Of a stretch of 40,682 nucleotides of DNA, positions 1 through 8,027 are shown piece by piece. How positions within the stretch are numbered: the first letter of the stretch is position 1; every line of letters starts with the position of its first letter. The notes beneath the pieces are model-generated. The model did not search any database and was not told where the DNA came from. It saw only the letters and a list, made by a program, of their open reading frames with translations. The position numbers and the translations under genes are program-made. This DNA comes from an uncultured Ruminiclostridium sp. (GTDB lineage Bacteria; Bacillota; Clostridia; Oscillospirales; Ruminococcaceae), in the NCBI GenBank assembly GCA_910579265.1, contig CAJTTE010000005.1, forward strand, positions 1 to 40,682. The letters run 5' to 3'.

Positions 1-67
1 ATTTAAATAAGGCGGCGCGCAGAAACGCTGCTAAAAAAGGTGTTATCTTCGCAGACACTTTATCAAA

Positions 68-3037
68 TTATTCTTCATTACTGTAAAAGCTTCTGAAGCT
101 ATTACCTTCAAATTCAACAGGAGCTTTCCCTTCGTTGATGAGCTCGAGCATTGCGTCGGCTATCTTGGGATCAAATTGTGCTCCGGAACATCTGGCGATC
201 TCCTCTTTTATGGATTCAGGATTCATACTGCTCTGATAATGTCTTCCTCCTGCCATAACATCATAGCAATCCGCCACACAAATTATTCTTGCAAAATACG
301 GTATGGCATTTCCGCTTAATCCGGTGTTATAACCGTTTCCGTCATATCTTTCATGATGATATTTTGCTCCGTCGCTTATTCCGGGAATAGAGGTGAAATC
401 GGCAAGTATACGTCCGCCTATATCAGGATGCCTTCTTACAGCTTTTAATTCGCTGTCTGTAAGCTTTCCGTCTTTATTTAAAATATGTTCGGGAATACCT
501 ATTTTTCCTATATCATGCAGTAAGGCAATATAGTATATCCTTTCCTGATCCTCTTTAGAAAGCTTGAGTTTCTTCGCAAGCTCAAGGGAATATGCAGCTA
601 CTCTTAACGAATGACCGTTAGTATACTTATCTTTTGCGTCTATTATGTGGGCAAATGTTCTTAGAGACTGATCGATTATACTCCGGTATTCATTTTGGCG
701 GCGTTTAAGATTTTCCGTTTTTATATGTATACACATGACTATGATATATGTTATAACGGCAATCGATGCTATTGATACCGCAACCCAGAACCAAGCCGTT
801 TCCCACAGCCGATACTCTTTATATACCGTAACGGTGCGGTTTCCGACTGTTTTCTCTCCGCTGCTGTCCAAAACCTCCAAAAAAAGCTCGTAATTTCCGC
901 CGTTTAAATTAGTGTAGCTTACGCTCATCGGATTTCCATTGTGAATCAGTACAGGCTCTTTATCAAAGCCTTTAAGCTGATATCTGACCGTAATGTCTTT
1001 TCCGGAAAAAGACAAAGCCGCAAAATCAAAGGTAAGACGAGTGGTTTTTCCGTCTACCGTAATCTTTTCAGGAGAAGGATAAATCGTGCCATCCGCATCC
1101 AGCTGATTAACATTAACCAGAACAGCTTCATCTTCCCTGTCAAGATCAGAGATATTCAAAACGGATATTCCATCAGTTGTCGGAAGATAAAAAAGTCCGT
1201 CTCTCTCGTCATGCCAGGTATTGGCATTAATCGTACCGGTAAGTCCATATGCGGTACCCAATATTCGGACCGGCGTCTGTTCGCCCGAAAGAAGCTGATC
1301 CTTGTTCAAAAGATTTATTCCGTTACTCTGCATTAACCAGATGTAATCACCGTCAAGTTTAATATCAAATACGCTTCCGGGACTTTTCAGATAATTATCC
1401 AGCTTTCTGAAGCTTTGTCCGTTCCAGTAAAAAAGACTGTTGCCGGCGCTTATAAAAAAGCCGCCGTCCTCCGTATCCTGGATCATACGAAGCACCACTC
1501 CGGAAGAAAGACCCTCGTCAAAGCCGTAATGGGTTACTTCATCATCTTTTACGGCATAGAAGCCATAACCGTCGCTCCCTGCGTAAAGCGTACCGTCATC
1601 GCCCTCGCAAAAACAAAGTATAATCGGATTTACAAGACCGTCATCCTTTGTGTAATTTTTTACGACCTTATCATCTTTAATAATACTGATACCGTTTTGT
1701 GTAGCGGCGGCAATACTTCCGTCGGATAGCTCCAATGCCGCACGGATATGAGTTCCGGCCAGTCCGTTTTCGGTATTGAACGTCGTTTTTTCTTCTTTAT
1801 TCGGATCATATTTTATAAGACCATGCTGATAAGCGGTGGAAATCCAGATATTCCCCTTGCTGTCACGCATGATATTTCTTATCCTTTCACCGTCTAATGC
1901 TTGCGTTAAATCATTATGCATCTGGCGGTATTCGTTATCCAATATAATCAGCCCTGTATTCGTTCCTATGTAAAAACCGTCGTCACCTACCGAAACGGTA
2001 TTTACAGAAACACCATCAAGCCCGGCGGCAGCATTTGCATTTTTATAAAGTCCCTTTACCAGATGGATTACTCCCGTACTGCTTGAAGTTACCCATACAT
2101 TTCCCTCATAATCAAAGCTTACGGTACCCGCCGAAAAAGAATGTTCCTCATCGATATGATGCCAGTCAAAATCGGTATCGAAATACCCTACCCCGTTCAG
2201 ACCCGCAACCCACACATTGCCTTGCGAATCCGTCTCAACAGAATTTATAGTCGATATCTTTCTTGTGGAGTATTCTGTAATATTATAGGATGCATCCGTA
2301 TGACTGTCATCGGCAATTTCAACTTTGTATATATAACTGTCGCTTGTGCCCAAATAAATGATGCCCTCCGAATCCGCCCCTACGCAATATATATCGGATT
2401 TAAGATGATTTTCGGATTTGAATGAACCGATGATACCTTCTTCGGAAATGTGCAGAGCTATTCCGTCATCCATACATGCCCAAATAATCCCGCTACTGTC
2501 CTTTGCCATACTGTATACTGTGGAATTGCATTTTTCTTCATCCACATAATACAAATTGCCATCGTCGGAAACAACGGCGAGACCGGAGGTAGAGCCTACA
2601 TATATCTGACCGTCGTCACCTTCGGCGAAAGAACGTATAGACAAAAATTTCGTATTGTCACCAAACTTAATATGAGTAAATTCATTATCATCAAAATAAT
2701 AGACCCCCATATCGTTAGTTCCGATCCAAAGTCTGCCTTTACTATCCTCAAATAACGTACGTATACCGGATGAGGGAAAAACTCCCCCTTCGGAATAATT
2801 ATGAAATGTCGTTCCGTCAAATCTTATGAGACCGCCGTAGCTGCCGATCCAAACATATCCGTCCGACGTTTGCAGAGCGGTATTGGCTTCTCCCGTAGGT
2901 AAGCCGTTAGTATTATCATACTTATAGATTATCCAGTCCTGTAAAGCTGTATTTTTTTCAGCGGATACTATGCAGGAATCCAAACATGCAGCTAATATAA
3001 AGGAAAAAACAAAAACAAACAACCGTCTAAACTTCAT
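68..3037 (-). CDS. Beta-propeller sensor with C-terminal HD-GYP domain (putative c-di-GMP phosphodiesterase)
   Basis: A 989-residue membrane protein. After a signal segment with a possible lipobox (LAAC) come repeated short blocks of the two-component-regulator propeller type (for example DGYVWIGSYGGLIRFDG, GRLWIGTNDMGVYYF, GNIWISTAYQHGLIKYD) filling roughly residues 30-640. A Y_Y_Y-like beta domain follows, then one membrane helix near 740-765 and an HD-GYP domain from about 797 to 960. The HD pair lies in LLHDIGKIGIP (about 841), and the second signature reads HHERYDGNGYN, so the proline of GYP is Asn. The layout implies an outside propeller sensing a ligand and a cytoplasmic domain hydrolysing c-di-GMP. 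I chose the ATG at 3037 over the one at 3058 because GGGGGA sits just upstream at 3043-3048. It is monocistronic behind its own promoter. The propeller-HD-GYP architecture is clear; enzyme activity and ligand are inferred. Confidence 0.85.
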   Translation of the reverse strand: MKFRRLFVFVFSFILAACLDSCIVSAEKNTALQDWIIYKYDNTNGLPTGEANTALQTSDGYVWIGSYGGLIRFDGTTFHNYSEGGVFPSSGIRTLFEDSKGRLWIGTNDMGVYYFDDNEFTHIKFGDNTKFLSIRSFAEGDDGQIYVGSTSGLAVVSDDGNLYYVDEEKCNSTVYSMAKDSSGIIWACMDDGIALHISEEGIIGSFKSENHLKSDIYCVGADSEGIIYLGTSDSYIYKVEIADDSHTDASYNITEYSTRKISTINSVETDSQGNVWVAGLNGVGYFDTDFDWHHIDEEHSFSAGTVSFDYEGNVWVTSSSTGVIHLVKGLYKNANAAAGLDGVSVNTVSVGDDGFYIGTNTGLIILDNEYRQMHNDLTQALDGERIRNIMRDSKGNIWISTAYQHGLIKYDPNKEEKTTFNTENGLAGTHIRAALELSDGSIAAATQNGISIIKDDKVVKNYTKDDGLVNPIILCFCEGDDGTLYAGSDGYGFYAVKDDEVTHYGFDEGLSSGVVLRMIQDTEDGGFFISAGNSLFYWNGQSFRKLDNYLKSPGSVFDIKLDGDYIWLMQSNGINLLNKDQLLSGEQTPVRILGTAYGLTGTINANTWHDERDGLFYLPTTDGISVLNISDLDREDEAVLVNVNQLDADGTIYPSPEKITVDGKTTRLTFDFAALSFSGKDITVRYQLKGFDKEPVLIHNGNPMSVSYTNLNGGNYELFLEVLDSSGEKTVGNRTVTVYKEYRLWETAWFWVAVSIASIAVITYIIVMCIHIKTENLKRRQNEYRSIIDQSLRTFAHIIDAKDKYTNGHSLRVAAYSLELAKKLKLSKEDQERIYYIALLHDIGKIGIPEHILNKDGKLTDSELKAVRRHPDIGGRILADFTSIPGISDGAKYHHERYDGNGYNTGLSGNAIPYFARIICVADCYDVMAGGRHYQSSMNPESIKEEIARCSGAQFDPKIADAMLELINEGKAPVEFEGNSFRSFYSNEE

Positions 3038-3204
3038 ACTGTTCCCCCAACATTTCATTTAAAAGCCCTGTTCATAAAAAGCTTTTGTAATCCGGAAAAT
3101 TACCGTGGCCCCGAATCCATGATCTAAGTTTTTAGTAGTTTATTAAAATTATATTAATACTTGCTGATTCCAATATATGCATTTTAAGAATATACATTAT
3201 TCAT

Positions 3205-3233
3205 ATTATAGCAATCATCGGCTGTTTTGTCAA
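3205..3233 (-). promoter_or_regulatory. Promoter of the propeller/HD-GYP gene
   Basis: Read on the minus strand this is TTGACA (3228-3233), a 17-bp spacer and TATAAT (3205-3210), a full consensus sigma-A promoter. It predicts a leader of about 160 nt before the ATG at 3037. I could not match that leader to a riboswitch I know, including the c-di-GMP classes. Confidence 0.8.
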
Positions 3234-3237
3234 TATT

Positions 3238-3478
3238 TTCAACACTTTCGGCAAATGAAGAACACGATAAACCGCCAAAAAATAAAAACCGGCAGGTGAA
3301 AAAAATTAACAGTTAATGCTATCGTTTTTATTTTACAGTTATTTAAGGACTGCCTCTGTCCCAGACGGCTCAATTACGGACATGCTACGGATTTTTCCTT
3401 TAGTAATACAATTGCTTTTTCAGCCGCACAGATTTATCAATAATATTTGCATAAACATCTGAAATTTATATATCCGGA
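3238..3478. other. Intergenic stretch with no recognised content
   Basis: This is the middle of the ~516-base gap between the HD-GYP gene and the substrate-binding protein gene. The promoter lies to its left and a terminator to its right. I see no coding signal or clear repeat in it. Confidence 0.5.
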
Positions 3479-3519
3479 CAAAAAAGCGGCAGTATCCTGC
3501 CAAAGCATGAGATACTGCC
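3479..3519 (-). terminator. Intrinsic terminator of the substrate-binding protein gene
   Basis: GGCAGTATC (3488-3496) and GATACTGCC (3511-3519) form a perfect 9-bp stem. On the minus strand it is followed by GC and a run of T, directly after the stop codon at 3554. A run of A on the other side means it could also work on plus-strand transcripts. Confidence 0.85.
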
Positions 3520-3553
3520 CAAAAAAAAGTATATTAAAATGATGGTTAGTAAT

Positions 3554-4534
3554 TTAATGCATCCACTTATCCAAAAGTCTTTCCTTAATATTTATATCCA
3601 TAAGTCCCTCCATATTACCGTACTTTATATCCTCGGGGAAATTCTCCATATGTGTGTCTTGCTCCTTATAAACCTTTTCAGGCATATAAAGCCTTTTATC
3701 CTCCGGAGAAACATCGGAAATTATGTAATCAAATACCTTCATTACATCTTCATCGGTTTCTTTACCGGCCATTACCGCGCTTCCGTAGTAATCATAGGGT
3801 GCGCCCTCATCAAATATCAGAAGATCGAATTCCGCTCCCTCGTTTATTTCCTTAACTGCCTGGAACGTTATTCCAAGACCTATTGCCGCCTCATTCTGAA
3901 CAAGCGCCTTTACCGGTCCCGAGCCTGAAGTAGTAAAGCTTTGACCGGACATGTTCTCAGCAAGCTTATCGAAGTATTCAAATGCCGCATCTTCCCCTCT
4001 CTCATTGACCATATTTAAAAGAAATATATAGCCCGTACTCGACGTTTTCGGGCTTGGCATAGAAATAAGCCCCTTATATTCCGGCTTTAAAAGATCATCA
4101 TAGGATTTCGGATATTCAAGGTTATTTTTTTCCATCAGTTTTTTATTTATAATAACAGAACCGCTTAGCATGGAAAGAGGCGTATATTTATGATTTTCCG
4201 GAACCAGATCCTCACGGAAAACACTGTAATCGACCTTATCCAAAACCGCCAGCTTATCGCTGACTTTTTCCAGATAGGTTGCTTCAAGTTCAAAAATAAT
4301 GTCTCCGTCAAAGTCATTTCCCTCAGCGGAAACCTTGGTCGCCAATGTTCCCGTATCAATATCAACAAGATCGATCTTATATTCCGGAAATCTGCTCTTA
4401 AGCATTTCTCTTGCGTGTTCATTTCTGAAATCTTCTCCGGTAGAGTATATGGTAATAACCTTTTTTTCAGAGCATCCGCCAAACAGACCGACGCAGATAA
4501 AAGCCGCTAAAATAAGAGATATCACCTTTTTCAT
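3554..4534 (-). CDS. Iron(III)-type ABC transporter substrate-binding lipoprotein
   Basis: A 326-residue secreted lipoprotein with a lysine-rich start, hydrophobic core and lipobox ending at the Cys of FGGCSEKK, so it should be anchored to the outer face of the membrane. The body matches the periplasmic-binding-protein fold of the ferric/spermidine group (AfuA/PotD-like). Visible landmarks are ITIYSTGEDF at the mature N-terminus, the SYDDLLKPEYKG segment and the TGYIFLLNMV hinge region. Length is normal for the family. No permease or ATPase gene lies on either side and the gene has its own promoter and terminator, so it must work with a transporter encoded elsewhere. Iron is the likeliest ligand, but a polyamine or phosphonate-type ligand cannot be excluded from sequence alone. 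AGGAGG precedes the ATG. Confidence 0.85.
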   Translation of the reverse strand: MKKVISLILAAFICVGLFGGCSEKKVITIYSTGEDFRNEHAREMLKSRFPEYKIDLVDIDTGTLATKVSAEGNDFDGDIIFELEATYLEKVSDKLAVLDKVDYSVFREDLVPENHKYTPLSMLSGSVIINKKLMEKNNLEYPKSYDDLLKPEYKGLISMPSPKTSSTGYIFLLNMVNERGEDAAFEYFDKLAENMSGQSFTTSGSGPVKALVQNEAAIGLGITFQAVKEINEGAEFDLLIFDEGAPYDYYGSAVMAGKETDEDVMKVFDYIISDVSPEDKRLYMPEKVYKEQDTHMENFPEDIKYGNMEGLMDINIKERLLDKWMH

Positions 4535-4574
4535 GCACTATTCCTCCTATGCACTTATGTTCATTTTATTTGGA

Positions 4575-4603
4575 TTATATCATATATTTGAACAAATGTC
4601 AAT
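4575..4603 (-). promoter_or_regulatory. Promoter of the substrate-binding protein gene
   Basis: On the minus strand, TTGACA (4598-4603), 17 bp, TATAAT (4575-4580): full consensus. It gives a leader of about 35 nt ending in AGGAGG and the ATG at 4534. I see no metal-regulator operator overlapping it. Confidence 0.8.
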
Positions 4604-4737
4604 GACTTTTAAATAAAATTTCAGTTTTTTAATACACATTTTGTCGTATGGCTCACTCCACTTCCCTGCCTTGCTTATCTATGACGCGCTTTAACGGAGA
4701 TATATTGACATTTCCTGTAGAAAATCCGTAAAAAATC

Positions 4738-4766
4738 TTGACACCTCCGCAAAAATATGATATATT
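4738..4766 (+). promoter_or_regulatory. Promoter of the YPKRAKGL-type gene
   Basis: TTGACA (4738-4743), 17 bp, TATATT (4761-4766). Transcription should begin near 4773. That is the position of the first in-frame ATG, so that ATG can hardly be the translation start. The implied leader is about 96 nt and holds a small hairpin (CATTC/GAATG around 4820-4836). Confidence 0.75.
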
Positions 4767-4868
4767 AAATGCATGTATAGGGGACGGCACCCATCTAAAA
4801 AAACAGCATACAAAAAATGCATTCAACAAAAAGAATGTACATATCAAGGTTACAAGGGGGAGATACCC

Positions 4869-6062
4869 ATAGAAAAAAACATAATTGTAACGGACGAATC
4901 AGGAAACACGCTCACAAGCACTTACCCTAAAAGAGCAAAGGGACTAATTAAAAAAGGGCGTGCCGAGCAGGTAAGCGATAACGAAATTCGTCTTATAGGC
5001 TGTTCAGTTACGCCTTATTTGGAGGATAACATGAACACATTTAATGTCAACGACAATAACAATAAAAAATCCGTCATTATCGATACCGAAACCGGAGAAG
5101 TAACGGAAGAAATCATTTCGGAAAAGCCTGCCACCGGTGCAGATTTTCTGCGTGATAACGAACCAAAATCGGTTCAACCTTATAACCGGGACAACGACTT
5201 GTCCGAATTGCACGAACAAACCGATGCTGAAGAATCAATTCCCGTTAAACAAAGCTCGGAAGCCGTAAAGATTTTCTTTAATGCAAGAGATTGGAAACCC
5301 AGCAAGGATTGTGAAAAAACGGTCGCTACCCGTTCCTTTATTTCCGACCCCTTCGGAAACCTTACGGAAGCTTATACCGTAGGTGACTGGAGCTGGAACT
5401 GGTCGCAGATCGAAACTAAGGATATGTCCCTTGAAAAAAATACTGATTATGAATTTGTTTTTTGGCTCAACGGAGGAGAAAACGATCAGAATCAGGAGAT
5501 ATGCCGGCTTGAGATCATTTTTGACAATGACTATGAAAATAGTTACATCTATAACCTCAACCGGAATTTTATCAGGTATGTAAGACATTACAAGGGATGG
5601 TATCTGTACAGTATTCCTTTTAATACCGGTGATTCTTGTTACACAAAATTCCATTTTGCTGCTCAGAGAGCCTACAGCACGCTGATGAGAGCAAAGCCTG
5701 TGGAAAGCTACGAGGATTTGCCCGAGGATATTCCTCCCAAAGGAATCCCTCAGAGGCATAATATTATTTTCAGTGAGGGCTGGCCAAGAACTTCGTGGTG
5801 GTCGAAAATGATTTTCCACGATGATGACAATAACAAAGGCAACGAAAATAAAATGGCCGGCAATAATGGCGAAAACGGGTCCTTTTCCAGTAAGCAAACC
5901 GAAATTGCGGAATATATCCGCAGCCAAATAGAGCAGGAGATTCAAAGCGAGCTTGATCCGGACGATATCGGAGATGAAATAGCTGAAGCGGTGATGGATG
6001 AAATTGATATTGATTCGATCAGAAACCAGATTATCCAACAAATAAAGGATAGCTTTAATTAA
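4869..6062 (+). CDS. Conserved clostridial protein with a YPKRAKGL-type N-terminal motif; probable AUA start
   Basis: About 397 residues if translation begins at the ATA codon 4869, which sits 6 bases after AAGGGGGAG (4854-4862). The first 35 residues (KNIIVTDESGN, then STYPKRAKGLIKKGRAE and IRLIG) form a compact motif I associate with uncharacterised Oscillospirales proteins. It resembles in outline the PLMP/RRXRR segment at the front of IscB-like proteins: an aspartate and glycine, then basic RA-x-GL/LL-x-x-GRA. No RuvC or HNH follows. After an acidic linker comes a beta-rich domain (about residues 130-300, with many aromatic residues) that looks like a ligand- or carbohydrate-binding sandwich. 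The C-terminus is an acidic, amphipathic helical tail. There is no signal peptide, so it is probably cytoplasmic. The in-frame ATG at 4773 coincides with the predicted transcription start and encodes a low-quality extension. Function unknown. Confidence 0.7.
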   Translation: MEKNIIVTDESGNTLTSTYPKRAKGLIKKGRAEQVSDNEIRLIGCSVTPYLEDNMNTFNVNDNNNKKSVIIDTETGEVTEEIISEKPATGADFLRDNEPKSVQPYNRDNDLSELHEQTDAEESIPVKQSSEAVKIFFNARDWKPSKDCEKTVATRSFISDPFGNLTEAYTVGDWSWNWSQIETKDMSLEKNTDYEFVFWLNGGENDQNQEICRLEIIFDNDYENSYIYNLNRNFIRYVRHYKGWYLYSIPFNTGDSCYTKFHFAAQRAYSTLMRAKPVESYEDLPEDIPPKGIPQRHNIIFSEGWPRTSWWSKMIFHDDDNNKGNENKMAGNNGENGSFSSKQTEIAEYIRSQIEQEIQSELDPDDIGDEIAEAVMDEIDIDSIRNQIIQQIKDSFN

Positions 6063-6155
6063 TCAAGTCTCCTATAAAGCGGCGGCTTGAATGTGATGCT
6101 GACGGGACAGGCTCGATCCCGAAGGTACATCAAGATATTTAATTGTATTACTGTC
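6063..6155 (+). other. Structured 3' untranslated segment
   Basis: Between the stop codon and the terminator lie about 95 bases with a CGGGA/TCCCG stem around a 9-base loop (about 6104-6123). It is flanked by a GATG/CATC pairing. It could be part of the mRNA 3' end or a small RNA; I cannot assign a family. Confidence 0.35.
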
Positions 6156-6186
6156 AAAGGCAGACGTTAAGACGTCTGCCTTTTTG
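6156..6186 (+). terminator. Strong intrinsic terminator
   Basis: AAAGGCAGACGT, loop TAAG, ACGTCTGCCTTTTT: a 10-12 bp perfect stem with a T run on the plus strand, ending the transcript of the upstream gene. Confidence 0.9.
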
Positions 6187-6459
6187 TATTGTAGCTTCAG
6201 CGCAAAAAATACCGGTTGAGCCGGCAAAATAAAAAGCCTTAGAAAAATAATAAACTTTGATATATAATAACCTCAGACGTTACCGGTGAACCTTTCACCG
6301 ATATATCCGTCAAGCTTTATTTGTTTTCTCGCTCCATTTTAAAAAACAGGAAAAAGTAATATAGATATCATTTTTTGAGTGCATGGCAGTAAGGTCCTTA
6401 TATGATAAATACACGTATCTTTGTTACCGAATTGTAATAAAATTGTAACCCTTTTGTAA
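6187..6459. other. Intergenic stretch with a repeat relic
   Basis: Mostly AT-rich and without coding signal. At 6260-6279 it carries a short match (TATAATAACCTCAGA core) to the ~104-bp repeat family found at 8.0-8.8 kb and 40.56-40.68 kb, followed by a small hairpin (CGGTGAA/TTCACCG near 6283-6300). Confidence 0.4.
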
Positions 6460-6488
6460 TTGACATTCATTATTAAAGGGAATATAAT
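6460..6488 (+). promoter_or_regulatory. Promoter of the NlpC/P60-like lipoprotein gene
   Basis: TTGACA (6460-6465), 17 bp, TATAAT (6483-6488), full consensus. A leader of about 65 nt follows, with GGAGG at 6549-6553 upstream of the ATG at 6562. Confidence 0.85.
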
Positions 6489-6561
6489 TCAGATATGAAG
6501 CATACCGGCAGACGCCGATGCTTTACCAAATCACAACAGTCATTATCGGAGGACCGCTGTT

Positions 6562-7299
6562 ATGAAAAACATAAAAAATAAACTTTTTGCCATAGCCGTC
6601 GTTATATCATTAGCGCTTTGCTTTGCCGCATGTTCAGGAGATGACAATCCTTCGCAGACAAACGCAACTCAATCATCGTCGAATACTTCATCCGCAGCCG
6701 TCAGTGGAGATGAAAACAATGCGGTATCAAAAACGGAAGCCGATACAAGCCCGCAGGAAGGTTCGGAGGACAACGCAACTACTCCGACAGAAAATACCAC
6801 AATCAAAGAGGTAAATCCTGCGGAAACTACTCAAGCAAATACAAACCAACAGCCTGAAACTTCGGTAATTCCAGACAACATCCGGCCGGAAGCAGATACG
6901 CCCGTAAATCCGGATGAAAAAGCCGAGGCAATCGCCAAGCTTGCAGAAGCTCAGGAGGGTGTGAAATTTAATTTCGGGTATGCCGATCCGGTCAACGGAT
7001 TTGACAATTCGGGATTACCCTATTATGCTCTCACACAAAATGGCATTAATTGTCCACGTACAACCGGCGAAATTTCAAAAATAGGATCAAAAGTGGAATA
7101 TGATAAGCTTCAAAGAGGCGATCTTGTTTTTTTCCAGATGAATGAAAGCGGAAATGTTGATTTTACGGGCGTATATGTCGGAAACGGAAAAGCGGTGATT
7201 GCCACTTCGGAGGATCGTCCCGTAACAATTACCGATATAACTTCGGCATGGTACAGAAATGCGTTTTTATACGGTTCTGCTGTGGCAAGACAGGTATGA
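6562..7299 (+). CDS. Lipoprotein with a catalytically dead NlpC/P60 domain
   Basis: 245 residues: a lipoprotein signal (LCFAAC, Cys24), a long Ser/Thr/Asn/Glu-rich linker (about 25-120), then an NlpC/P60 fold (about 122-245). The family landmarks are present: PRTT, LQRGDLVFF and GVYVGNGKAVIA. However, the catalytic Cys of DCSG is Asn149 (FDNSG), and the His of SHVGIY falls on Phe201 (DFTGVY). It should therefore not cleave peptidoglycan and more likely binds wall peptides or regulates another enzyme; that role is inferred. The nearby Cys164 (NGINCPRTT) is not in the catalytic position. The stop codon overlaps the sfsA start (ATGA), so the two are translationally coupled. Length and fold are otherwise normal, so this looks like a maintained pseudoenzyme rather than a pseudogene. 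Confidence 0.8.
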   Translation: MKNIKNKLFAIAVVISLALCFAACSGDDNPSQTNATQSSSNTSSAAVSGDENNAVSKTEADTSPQEGSEDNATTPTENTTIKEVNPAETTQANTNQQPETSVIPDNIRPEADTPVNPDEKAEAIAKLAEAQEGVKFNFGYADPVNGFDNSGLPYYALTQNGINCPRTTGEISKIGSKVEYDKLQRGDLVFFQMNESGNVDFTGVYVGNGKAVIATSEDRPVTITDITSAWYRNAFLYGSAVARQV

Positions 7300-7973
7300 T
7301 GACATACGATAGTGTCGTTAAAGGAAAATTTATCAGCCGTCCCAACAGATTTATTGCAAATGTGGAAATTGACGGACAAAAAGAGATCTGTCATGTTAAA
7401 AATACCGGAAGATGCAAGGAGCTTCTGACAAAGGACGCGGCGGTGTACCTTCAGAAATGCGGAGGTACTGCCAGAAAAACAAAATACGATCTTATTGCGG
7501 TGGAAAAGGGTGATTTACTTATAAATATGGACAGTTCCGCTCCAAACAAGGCCGCATATGAATATATCAGAAAAAAACTTGGTGAAAACACCTTTATAAA
7601 ACCAGAAATGACTTACGGTCATTCACGCATCGACTTTTATGCCGAAAGAGGAGACGAAAAATGGCTTATTGAAGTCAAGGGTGTTACCCTGGAGGAAAAA
7701 GGAAGAGCTTTTTTTCCCGACGCACCTACGGAAAGAGGCTTAAAGCATATAAACGAGCTTTGTAAAGCGGTCGGCGAGGGATATAAAGCCTGCATCCTTT
7801 TTATAATTCAGATGAAGGGTGTTAAAAGCTTTTCGCCAAATGATAAGACTCATCCGGCATTTGGAGAGGCCCTCAGAAATGCTGCCGAACTCGGTGTTCT
7901 GATAAAGGCGGTTGATTGTATTGTTAAACCTTACAGTATGGAGGCAGACAGCGAGGTGGAAGTAATTCTTTAA
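7296..7973 (+). CDS. sfsA: SfsA family protein (sugar fermentation stimulation protein homologue)
   Basis: 225 residues matching SfsA over its whole length. An N-terminal OB-like part with FISRPNRFIANVEIDG and HVKNTGRCKELL is followed by a nuclease-like core with MTYGHSRIDFY and WLIEVKGVTLEEKGRAFFPD, then APTERGLKHINEL. The D and ExK residues of the core (SRIDFY, IEVKG) fit the restriction-endonuclease-like fold reported for the family. E. coli SfsA is described as a DNA-binding factor, but the true function is unsettled. Two adjacent ATGs (7296, 7299) are possible. I chose 7296 because it overlaps the upstream TGA as ATGA; the longer frame from 7248 lies inside the upstream gene. Confidence 0.92.
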   Translation: MMTYDSVVKGKFISRPNRFIANVEIDGQKEICHVKNTGRCKELLTKDAAVYLQKCGGTARKTKYDLIAVEKGDLLINMDSSAPNKAAYEYIRKKLGENTFIKPEMTYGHSRIDFYAERGDEKWLIEVKGVTLEEKGRAFFPDAPTERGLKHINELCKAVGEGYKACILFIIQMKGVKSFSPNDKTHPAFGEALRNAAELGVLIKAVDCIVKPYSMEADSEVEVIL

Positions 7974-8027
7974 CATACATACGATAATAATAAACTTAAA
8001 CGGGATAAAGAAAAGAATATTTTTATG

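Noticed and set aside
3038..3200. c-di-GMP riboswitch in the HD-GYP leader
   Set aside because: Attractive by context, but the conserved core of neither c-di-GMP class could be found in the leader.
4773..4868. N-terminal extension of the YPKRAKGL protein from the ATG at 4773
   Set aside because: The ATG coincides with the predicted transcription start, lacks a ribosome site, and encodes a low-complexity stretch outside the conserved motif.
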